64,000 bases of DNA from Trifolium pratense. Lineage: Eukaryota; Streptophyta; Magnoliopsida; Fabales; Fabaceae. The stretch lies in NCBI RefSeq assembly GCF_020283565.1, contig NC_060061.1, positions 18,699,362 to 18,763,361 of the forward strand, given 5' to 3'. The translations under genes were made by a program, and so were the position numbers. Of this stretch, positions 55,844 to 64,000 are shown piece by piece. The first letter of the stretch is position 1; each line of letters starts with the position of its first letter. The notes under the pieces were generated by a model, which saw only the letters and a program-made list of their open reading frames with translations, was not told the DNA's origin and did not search any database.

Positions 55844-57149
55844 TAGAGCTGTAAAAAGGGCCTTAAGGGGTCGGCCCTTTAAGAAGCGGACCCACTTATT
55901 CGTGATTATTAATTTTAGGTTTAATTAGTTAAATGGTCCCTTAAAGACATTTTAGGTTTCAAAATGGTCCCTTAAAGAAAAAAAGGTCCGGATTGGTCCC
56001 TTAACTATATGACCGTTAGTCACAATGGTCCTTTCCGTTAGTTTTTAACACCAAATGTATTAGGTGAACCACCATTACATGTGATCCACCATAGATCTCA
56101 ATAATTCTTTTAATCTAAGCCATTTGATCTTATTGGAAAATACATGACCATTGAATTTTGAGTGTCCACTATATTTAACAGTGCACTATTCTCAACTAAT
56201 TTTTTCTCTATTTCTTCATCTTCTTCCTTACCTTGTTCTTCATCAATTCATCAAATAAACCCATAAAAATCTGGGTTTGTTTCAAATCCTCATGTTCACA
56301 AATTCATCAAATAAATCCAGAAAAATCAAGATTCGCAACTCCAACATACTCATATTTACAACTTTATCATTCCCACACACACTATCTCCTTTGATTTTAA
56401 TCTGGATTCTTTTCGCTGCCCATACACCGAGATTTGCAACAAATCTAGTTTGGATCCTTTGATGTTTTCAGAAACCCAGATTTGCAACAAATCAACAACC
56501 TTATTAAAGAGAAATCATAATTCTGTCATCTGGGTCTTAGCGAAAATGAAGAAAACAGAGTTTTCAACCTCCAAGGCGAGATTTTTATCAGAGATTTCAC
56601 GGTTGTGGCGGTCGAGATCTGACGAATAAGGTGGCGGTTGGAAAGATAGTGGTGGTGGCACGGCCAAATGGTGCGGCCACAAAAACGGAAGATGGAAAAA
56701 GATAGAACGGTAGAGAGAAGAAGATGAAGAAAAGAGAAATATTTACGTGATGATGGTGCACGATTATATTCGGTAGTCATGCAAATTTTACCGTTATATT
56801 TTTAATAAAAAGATCAAACGGTTCAGATTAAAACAAATTAACAGAGATGACTAAAATGGCAAACAGAGGTATCTTTAAGGGACCAAAGCGGAACTTTTTT
56901 TCTTTAAGGGACCAATATGAAACCTAAAATGTCTTTAAGGGACCATTTAACTAATTAAGCCTTAATTTTATTTAAATTTTAAACAATTTTTCTAGTGTCG
57001 TGAACTTATTCTCTTTTTCTTCAATCAGCACTGTCCACGATCGGCACCCTAAAAAAACTGTGTTTAAAATTTAAATAAAATTAATAATCAGGAATAAGTG
57101 GGTCCGCCCCTTAAAGGGCCGGCCCCTTAAGGCCCTTTTTACAGCTCTA
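55844..57149. mobile_element. hAT-type foldback MITE inside the LTR
   Basis: Ends TAGAGCTGTAAAAAGGGCC and its complement are flanked by an exact 8-bp duplication ATCATAAT (55836-55843 and 57150-57157). Its arms (about 100 bp) are rich in GGGCC and GGCCGGCCCC. Without its own insertion it is about 250 bp. Confidence 0.95.
55918..56961. mobile_element. MULE-type MITE inside the hAT MITE
   Basis: Ends GGTTTAATTAGTTAAATGGT (left) and, inverted, GGCTTAATTAGTTAAATGGT (right), flanked by a 9-bp duplication TTAATTTTA (55909-55917 and 56962-56970). TGGTCCCTTAAAG repeats occur in both arms. The 84-residue frame inside (56526-56780) shows no transposase feature. Confidence 0.92.
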
Positions 57150-57652
57150 ATCATAATAAGAGCCTTAGTTGATAAGTGATCAGATAAAGTTAAAAGGCTA
57201 AATGGATTTCTATTAAGATATTAATTAATGAACTAATTAGTGGATATGGACGAAAATATGAGTGGATGTCGGATGACCAGTTACGGAATAATGGGAACCC
57301 TAACTGGGCATCACTCTATATATAGGCTATGGTCCCCAACATACCGTACACAAGCAAATAACCTCTTCTCCCCATCTGAAGAGAATTCAAGGCATAAGGA
57401 GTACCGGTTGAGGAAGAACCACACTAGCCAACGAGTACGTGTTGCTCGTCTAACCTTTCGTGTTTCAGGACTATTGCTAAGGGACTTTCTCAGTGGATCC
57501 AGGTATTCTTGATATCTCTAATAAATTGACATGTGGTAGATTCAGTTTACATATGCATGCTCATTTTGTTCTATCTAGCTTCCGCATTATTTGTATAAGA
57601 GCATGACTTGTATGTAATTAATTGGTAAATTAATTATTAAATCTCTATCAAT

Positions 57653-57664
57653 TGGTATCAGAGC
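57653..57664 (+). other. Primer-binding site (initiator tRNA-Met type)
   Basis: TGGTATCAGAGC sits three bases after the LTR end. Confidence 0.8.
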
Positions 57665-58080
57665 TTGGTCTTCATGTTTGGTTTATTGGGATTGCTTATA
57701 TGCTGTTTGAATTTTGATCATGCTTTCTTTTGAACAGAATAAAGTACTGCTACATGGTTAAATATATGTATATCATCATGACTAAAATTTGCTGGATATA
57801 CACGGTCAAATTTATTGAATTTTTTTGCTTTCTTCAAATATTAACTTTGGCTACTTAATTTCGTTTTATTTTACCATTGAATTGGTTCTAATAAAGTTTT
57901 AGGGGTAATATTTATGAGTATTCCGTAAGCTCATTCGACCAATTTTGTAGCAATATTTATAGCAAACATAGTTTGTCATGGATAGTAAATGAAATTTTTA
58001 GATTTAAGTTTTATATTCTGATGACATCTTGTTATTGGTTTGGAATAAAATAAAATTTTGTTGCCTAAAAATAAGGATCT
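57665..58080. other. Retroelement leader remnant
   Basis: Non-coding, AT-rich sequence as in a Copia 5' leader, truncated by the next element at about 58081. Confidence 0.45.
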
Positions 58081-59535
58081 TGTTGTGAATTCGTCTATAA
58101 AATCACACCAATAAAAGAACTTGATGTGTGGAGCAATAGAACGGCAACCAATGATTAAGCGGAATAAGCAATAATAATAATAACTGATAAACAAGATAAA
58201 GGAGAAGAAAGAACACAATATTTGTTTACCCAGTTCGGTCCAATAATGACCTAGTCTGGGGGAGAGAGCAGCCCCTCCGTTCCACTATATCAAACGAGTA
58301 ACTTTACAAAGAGTTCCAATTGAGTTACAAGAATTAATCCTAATTCTACCCAAATCCCGAATCTCTTCCCGTGGCCAAGAGACTCAATTTGATAAGTGTT
58401 TCCCAAGGTGTAATCAATCCCCTTTGCCCAACCCTAGAGTTATACCAAGAGACAACCCCTCTTGTTTCTCTCTAAAACCCTAGCCTTGTGTCGGCGGCAA
58501 ATCCTAATTGATTCCCTACATCTCTACTCTCTTGATTGTAATGGTCTTCAATCTTCATTGTCTACACCGACAATCATTATCTTCTGCTTCCATTGTCTAT
58601 ACCGACAATCATTGTCTTCATCGACAATCATAATTCTCATTGTCTATACCGACAAATTAAATTATCATACTCCACCATAAAAAGTACACTCTACTTGGAA
58701 CTAAACCATCCCAAGAATTTTATTCACTTGGAACTAAACCATCCCAAGATTTTGCTTCACTTGGAACCAAGCCATCCCAAGAATTTCATCTCGAAACCTC
58801 GCTGAAAATTTATGGTGCAACTTCCATGTTGGCTTTCTCCGGAAGTTCATCAGCCATCGAGATAACCGCGTACCTTGCATCAATGCCAACCAATGCCTGC
58901 ACGCTATCATCACACACCTTGCATCCATGTCAACCGATGTCAATGTGTCACTTGAACAACTTCAAACATCTATGAAACCACCTCAGGCCATTGTTAGGCT
59001 CCAACAATTCCAGTTTAGTTACACCGCCTAGTAAACCTTGTTTAACTAGTCCAACTAAACTCATGTCACTAACAAGTACCCACCCGAAGATCCACAACTT
59101 AACCAAAACATGAGAATCACCACTAGTAACAAATGCATAACCAATAATAGTAGAACTATCTAACAAGTATCTACCTACTATCTATGCATCAAAGTTCAAG
59201 AAAATACCTCGCATTATGTTAAAAGAAACTCACTCATACCTTGAACCTTACAAGCTTTCCGTCACCAAGATGAACAACTCCACCTTCAACTAGCTCTAGG
59301 GATTCAAAAGTATTTCTTCTTCAAACACATATGATAGGAGCTTCCAAAGTCCATGACTCAACACTCCACCAATTCTCAACTTCCACTAGCACCTTCGCAT
59401 CCTCATAATAAGTTGTTGTTTCAGACGTAACCCGAGTATTCTTATCACCGCCTCTCCAGACTGATGTTGAGTATTATTACCACCGCCTCTCCAGGCTGAT
59501 GTTGAGTATTATTACCACCGCCTCTCCAGGCTGAC
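58081..59535 (-). mobile_element. Older LTR-element remnant, same LTR family as the young element
   Basis: An LTR-like block from TGTTGTGAATTCGTCT (58081) to about 58668 resembles the LTRs at 60043 and 62140 in its order: TTTACCCAGTTCGGTC, GGGGGAGAGAGC, TTCCCAAGGTG. Internal sequence without a clean coding frame follows, ending in three copies of a unit containing CCGCCTCTCCAGGCTGATG. It is diverged and truncated at its 5' (right) side. Confidence 0.65.
58692..58793. repeat. About 36-bp tandem repeat, three copies
   Basis: Units contain CACTTGGAACTAAACCATCC followed by CAAGAATTTT-like sequence. Confidence 0.85.
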
Positions 59536-60042
59536 CTTGTGTAACCCAGATTGCATCACCACATCCTTGACTTGATTTTCCACAAGCCAAACATCAATTT
59601 TCTCTAGCCTAAACTTCACAGCGGAACTCCCTCCCTCCTGAATCAAACCAAGAGCTCTGATACCAGTTGTTGGGATTGATTGCAACGTAAGTCCCACATT
59701 GCTAATGAAGAAAAAGAAGGAGGTTAAAAAATAGCTATTGAAAGTCCCACATCGCTTAGAATTGTGAAGCAAGGAGGAAATCAAAGCTATATAATTGACC
59801 TAAGTTCTTTGTTTATAATTGCACCAAGCATTAACACTTGTAAACACTTTAAGTTTATATTTGTGTCTTTTTGCTTTTCTCTTATGCTCTTGTTTAAGAG
59901 TATTTGAGATGTAGTTCAAATATTTACTTTGGAGAGTGTGGGTGTAGTGGGGCATGGGGTGGTTGAGAGTGAAGTCTATGTGTTGTAATAATTTTCACAT
60001 AGTGTTTATTCTCTGGTTGTCGGTTTTGACAACGGTCGTGAT
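59536..60042 (-). mobile_element. 5' end of another LTR element (gag start, PBS, LTR)
   Basis: On the minus strand an LTR ends CAATCCCAACA at 59668. ACTGGTATCAGAGC (primer-binding motif) follows, then a degraded Copia gag start (VKFRLEKIDVWLVENQVKDV, MQSGLHK). The LTR body runs to 60042 and appears to resume at 62750-62828 beyond the young element, so it is the insertion target. Confidence 0.6.
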
Positions 60043-60490
60043 TGTTGTGAATTCGTCTTAAAATCACACCAATGAATAACTTGATGTGTGGAGCAAATCG
60101 AATAAGCAATCAAAACGTGGAAATAGCAATAATAATCACGAACAAAAGATAAGTAATAAAACTGTAAAGAACACGAAGCAATTGTTTACCCAGTTCAGTC
60201 AAAACCGACCTACTCTGGGGGAGAGAGCCACTCTCCGTTCCACTATCAATGAAAAGCTTGATTACAATGAGATTCTCAATTGGGTTACAAGAATTAGACT
60301 TCAACCCTAATTCTACCCTTTTCCCAAATCTCTTCCCGTGACCAAGAGATTTCAATGAAAGTGTTTCCCAAGGTGATAGAATGATTACCCAACCCTAGAG
60401 TCTTTACAAGATGTTTCTCTTATAACCCTAGTATGTATGTTGGCCTCAGAAACCCTAAAAACCACCTAAAAATCAGAAAAAACGCATTGC

Positions 60491-60608
60491 CTATAAATAG
60501 GCTCGCGCAGGCTGCGCCTCGCGCAAACCTCACTGCGCCTCGCGCAGGAGGCAGTGGCTAAAGCTCCACCTGCATATCACAGCTGCGCCTCGCGCAGGAG
60601 GCAGCAGC
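60491..60608. repeat. GC-rich repeat in the LTR
   Basis: Three variants of CTGCGCCTCGCGCAGGAGGC lie close to a TATAAATA box. The same is in the other LTR (about 62588-62705). The repeat can form GCCTCGCGCAGGAGGC-like stems. Confidence 0.8.
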
Positions 60609-61109
60609 TTAACTTGTTTTTTTCTGATCATAATTTCAAGGCAATTACAACAATTCTCCACCTTGCCTTTAAATTGATGGTGATGCCAACTTCCCACCAA
60701 CCATCATGTTGCTCTCTCCACTTGTTTACACCACACCCTCTTCGGCCCCCGGAGTCTACCTCTCCGTGCTCCCGAAAAATGCTTGCCTCCAATTGCCCTT
60801 GGATTTTTAGGACAATACACAAGCTAAACCATACCCTCTTCAAACCCCGGATTGTAGCTTTCCGTACTCTTGAAGATATGCTTGCCTCCAACCAACCTTG
60901 GAATTTTTAGGTGGTTTCACAAGCTGCAACCTCAAACTCTCCTTGTGTCCAACTACCTCCAGCAGTCTAACAAGTTACCAAGCTTGATCACCGTTGCTTC
61001 CACACAAGGTCTCCATAGCCATACCACTTTGGTATACCTCCACCTCAAACCGAGATTCCTCCACCAAAGCCTTAAACCGGTATATCCACTATGTCTTCCA
61101 CCTTGTAAC

Positions 61110-61248
61110 TGAGTATTCTTACCACCGCCTCTCCAGGCTGATGTTGAGTATTCTTCCACCGCCTCTCCAGGCCGATGTTGAGTATTCTTCCACCGCCTCT
61201 CCAGGCCGATGTTGAGTATTATTACCACCGCCTCTCCAGGCCGATCAG
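61110..61248. repeat. About 35-bp tandem repeat, four copies
   Basis: Units read GAGTATTCTTCCACCGCC then TCTCCAGGCCGATGTT, immediately 3' of gag. The same unit ends the older remnant at about 59432-59535. Confidence 0.88.
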
Positions 61249-61261
61249 CAAGCTATGAGTG

Positions 61262-62095
61262 TCAACTGGTGACTATGAGTGCTCCCGCACTCTCATAGCC
61301 TTCCTCCTCATCAACGGCAACATGAGCTGACGAACTACCGCTGCCCCTTCTCTGAGGACAGTCCTTCTTGAAGTGACCCGGATCCTGACAATAGAAGCAT
61401 CTGAACTTGCCACCATTATCACCTTTTGGCCTAGACTTTGACCCATATTTCTTCCCCTTTCCTCTACCGTCGTTCTCACTTCTATCCCTCATCACATTTA
61501 ACCCTTCCGCACTATCATCAACCCTCAAGTCTCTCAACTTTGTCAACTCCTTGGTCCTCAAAGCTGATTGAACTTCATCCAATGTGATAGTACCTTCTTT
61601 TCCATAAAGCAATGCATCCTTGAGATTTTCAAGTGACTTGGGTAAAGCACACAACAAATGAAAGGCCTTGTCCTCGTCTTCCAAATTCACGTCAATGTTC
61701 GCCAAGTCGTCAATGATCTTGTTGAACTCTGAAAGTTGCTCCACCACAGGCTTGTTCTCCACCATTCGAAAGAAAAACAACCGTTCTTTCAAACACTGCT
61801 TATGTGCCAAAGACTTCGTCATATACAACGCATCCAGCTTGGTCCACATAGCCGCCGCAGTTTTTTCTTTAGCTACTTCCCTCAACACATTATCCGCGAG
61901 GCACAAGATAATGACACTCAAAGCCTTATCATTCATCTCGCTCTTTTCTGCGTTCGAGAGAGTATTTGGCATATTCGATATGCCCAACAATGCTTCAACA
62001 CACTTTTGTTGTGTTAATATTGCCCGTATCTTCACCTTCCACAAACCGAAGTCATTTTTACCGGTGAACTTCTCAATCTCCCACTTAGAACCCAT
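61262..62095 (-). CDS. Copia-type gag (UBN2-like) with CCHC zinc knuckle
   Basis: Intact frame of 277 residues. The start MGSKWEIEKFTGKNDFGLWK is the classic Copia gag opening. The UBN2-type capsid region follows (EALLGI, DNVLREVAKEKTAAAMW, LDALYMTKSLAHKQCLKERL, LLCALPKSLENLKDALLYGK). Near the C-terminus lies a CCHC knuckle CFYCQDPGHFKKDC (about residues 233-246) after a basic Gly/Lys stretch. It packages element RNA into virus-like particles. The frame stops after GALIVTS with no protease downstream, so the element keeps gag alone. The codons are uninterrupted, in line with a recent insertion. Confidence 0.92.
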   Translation of the reverse strand: MGSKWEIEKFTGKNDFGLWKVKIRAILTQQKCVEALLGISNMPNTLSNAEKSEMNDKALSVIILCLADNVLREVAKEKTAAAMWTKLDALYMTKSLAHKQCLKERLFFFRMVENKPVVEQLSEFNKIIDDLANIDVNLEDEDKAFHLLCALPKSLENLKDALLYGKEGTITLDEVQSALRTKELTKLRDLRVDDSAEGLNVMRDRSENDGRGKGKKYGSKSRPKGDNGGKFRCFYCQDPGHFKKDCPQRRGSGSSSAHVAVDEEEGYESAGALIVTS

Positions 62096-62119
62096 GATAC
62101 TTAATTCGTTTGATCCCTT

Positions 62120-62139
62120 GCCCCACGGTGGGCGCCAAT
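62120..62139 (-). other. Primer-binding region of the young element
   Basis: Minus strand: ATTGGCGCCCACCGTGGGGC directly follows the 5' LTR end CACAACA. TGGCGCC matches the 3'-CCA-ended tRNA pattern; the tRNA species is not certain. Confidence 0.65.
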
Positions 62140-62828
62140 TGTTGTGAATTCATCTTAAAATCACACCAATGAATAACTTGATGTGTGGAGCAAATCGAAT
62201 AAGCAATCAAAACGTGGAAATAGCAATAATAATCACGAACAAAAGATAAGTAATAAAACTGTAAAGAACACGAAGCAATTGTTTACCCAGTTCAGTCAAA
62301 ACCGACCTACTCTGGGGGAGAGAGCCACTCTCCGTTCCACTATCAATGAAAAGCTTGATTACAATGAGATTCTCAATTGGGTTACAAGAATTAGACTTCA
62401 ACCCTAATTCTACCCTTTTCCCAAATCTCTTCCCGTGACCAAGAGATTTCAATGAAAGTGTTTCCCAAGGTGATAGAATGATTACCCAACCCTAGAGTCT
62501 TTACAAGATGTTTCTCTTATAACCCTAGTATGTATGTTGGCCTCAGAAACCCTAAAAACCACCTAAAAATCAGAAAAAACGCATTGCCTATAAATAGGCT
62601 CGCGCAGGCTGCGCCTCGCGCAAACCTCACTGCGCCTCGCGCAGGAGGCAGTGGCTAAAGCTCCACCTGCATATCACAGCTGCGCCTCGCGCAGGAGGCA
62701 GCAGCTTAACTTGTTTTTTTCTGATCATAATTTCAAGGCAATTACAACAGATCTAAATTTGATTTTGGTGATTCATTTTTTCTCTTTTTCAAATTTTTCG
62801 GTTTGGCATACTCAGTGTTTGTTGTATT

Positions 62829-64000
62829 ACTAGTTAGGAACCCGTGCAACGCACGGGCGAGAGCGATTGTATTATTTGATTAAATACAACACTTAGACAA
62901 TTGGTTGTTAACATAAGACAATCATATAATAAAGACATATAATAATATAATTGTTGTTATAGTTTTTTTTTACTAAATAATTGTTGTTATAGTTAAACCA
63001 ACAAACAAACAATAACTTAAGAGTATCATCTAGATAATTAAAGTAGATAGAGTTCGAACTGAAAAACATATAAACTACAACATATCAAACATAATTACTT
63101 ATATGATTTATTTATATATAATAACAATAGTATATACTATAGCCTCCCGTGTTATAAGAATTGAACAATAAAGAATGATAAAAAATTTAACTATTAACTA
63201 TACAATAAAATGACACAGAATCGAGAAATAAATTACTTAATTATAGGATTTATTTATATATAATATAAATAGTCTATATTATAGTCTCCCGTGTTATAAG
63301 AATTGAACAATAAATAGTGACAAAAAGTGAACAATAGTCTATACTATAGCCTCCCGTGTTATAAGAATTGAACAATAAAGAGTGACAAAAAATTTAACTA
63401 TTAACTATACAATGAAATGACATGGAATAGAAGAACAAATTACTTTGTATGATTTATTTATATATATAATATCAAAAGTCTATAGTCTCCGGATGTTATA
63501 AGAATTGAGTATCTTTCATTTTCTATAAGCGGATTTCTTTTGATTTGTTGTGTTTCATTTATTCTCTTTCGCAAGCTCCACACACTTTTCTTCTCTCTGT
63601 AACCACGTTTTAGGTTATTAGTGTTCTTCATAAATGATTCGGTCAATACATATAAATCAGGTAAATGGGATGATAGTCATTTTTTATGCAATTCTTTAAT
63701 TTTATGATGCAAATGGGTTATGAGATGATTATAATCATTTTGTATGCACCGTGTTTAATTTTATGATGATTATTCTTCAATTGAAAACTAATAATAATAG
63801 AGTTAAAATAGGAAAAATTATTTGAGAAGGTTACAACAATGATACAATATTCAAGGTTTCAGTGGAGGGAGATTATCATCATAATAAAATTAACAGATTA
63901 ATAAACGGTGTAAGTTTAAAGGGGAGGTGTTTGTCTATTTCAATAGACTTTAGGGGAGGTTTGTGTCTATTAAAAACTTAGAGGGGGTGTTTTTGTCATT
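62829..64000 (-). mobile_element. Helitron 3' part (minus strand), runs off the window
   Basis: On the minus strand a hairpin CCCGTGCGTTGCACGGG (62856-62840) is followed by TTCCTAA and CTAG then T (62829-62832): a canonical Helitron 3' end. The body is AT-rich with no helicase in view. The 5' end is not within the window. Confidence 0.8.
63100..63515. repeat. Complex repeat in the Helitron body
   Basis: A block containing CTCCCGTGTTATAAGAATTG recurs four times (about 63142, 63283, 63352 and, altered, 63488) with flanking GATTTATTTATATATAA blocks; spacing varies from about 70 to 140 bp. Confidence 0.8.

Larger units (their letters stand above)
55760..57650 (+). mobile_element. Copia-type LTR with nested MITEs
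   Basis: Starts TGTTGGAATATTTCATATT and ends CTCTATCA. ATT and the initiator-tRNA primer-binding site TGGTATCAGAGC (57653-57664) follow. Without the nested hAT MITE and its duplication it is about 577 bp. Only leader-like sequence follows (57665-58080); no matching 3' LTR is in the window. Confidence 0.8.
60043..62749 (-). mobile_element. Young gag-only LTR retrotransposon, about 2.7 kb
   Basis: Two 610-bp LTRs (60043-60652 and 62140-62749) flank a 1.5 kb interior. Read on the minus strand, the LTR starts TGTTGTAATTGCC and ends AATTCACAACA. A primer-binding region ATTGGCGCCCACCGTGGGGC lies at 62139-62120, then a gag gene, then a purine-rich tract (AAGGTGGAGAAT) next to the 3' LTR. I see a single difference between the LTRs (near their TTCGTC/TTCATC). 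No protease, integrase or reverse transcriptase is present, so it must be mobilised in trans. No clean 5-bp target duplication was found; the flanks share only GAT. Confidence 0.9.

Noticed and set aside
60110..60355. Identical short proteins encoded at 60110-60355 and 62207-62452 (and 60086/62183)
   Set aside because: These are LTR sequences, identical because the two LTRs are copies; no domain is recognised.
60043..62749. 5-bp target duplication for the young LTR element
   Set aside because: Flanks read GTGAT on the left and GATCT on the right; only GAT is shared, so no duplication is claimed.

Overview
This is a 64 kb stretch of a plant nuclear genome. The intron-containing genes, AT-rich spacers and plant-only families (PPR, dirigent, ankyrin-PGG, SODIUM POTASSIUM ROOT DEFECTIVE-like) show this, together with the very dense nested transposons. 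The histone H2B sequence and the SINE, MITE and TRIM types look like a papilionoid legume, probably Medicago or a close relative. That assignment rests on recognition and was not searched.

Probable genes are few. They are two near-identical ankyrin-PGG genes (10806-12248 and 39961-41394, +), a P-class PPR gene (26270-27661, +), two secreted dirigent-like genes pointing towards each other (29083-30039 + and 31201-32013 -), a NaKR-like heavy-metal-associated gene (37854-39019, -), a RING-H2 gene (48709-49476, +) and an intronless histone H2B gene (51988-52437, -) with a classic Type I histone promoter element. Several reductase fragments (DFR/CCR-like and tropinone-reductase-like) are pseudogenes. 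They do not form one pathway.

The main architectural feature is a segmental duplication. Copy 1 (about 1070-17860) and copy 2 (about 39115-47030) carry the same order: LINE RNase-H remnant, ankyrin gene, Copia integrase scrap, DFR/CCR-like pseudogene, tropinone-reductase-like pseudogene and two MITEs. Copy 1 is about 9 kb longer, and three insertions account for almost all of the difference: a SINE-bearing MITE at 1228-2246, a 5.5 kb MULE-like composite at 2306-7845, and a hAT-like element at 7904-10269. For the last two, copy 2 keeps the exact empty target site. At its right edge copy 1 meets a broken LINE joined to a Helitron coding fragment (17861-21241), followed by a Helitron with both ends identifiable (22093-26023).

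Between the copies, at 34833-39019, lies a mosaic. About 0.7 kb of the NaKR-like gene is directly repeated on either side of a 2.3 kb filler made of a LINE piece plus a third piece of the DFR/CCR-like pseudogene.

The right end (55760-64000) is a stack of LTR retrotransposons: a Copia-type LTR carrying a hAT MITE that itself carries a MULE MITE, older LTR remnants, a very young gag-only LTR element (60043-62749, LTRs differing at one site that I could see), and a Helitron end at 62829. I found no CRISPR array, operon or rRNA. The only tRNA-like sequences are SINE-type promoter heads. Coordinates and target-site duplications were read by eye.
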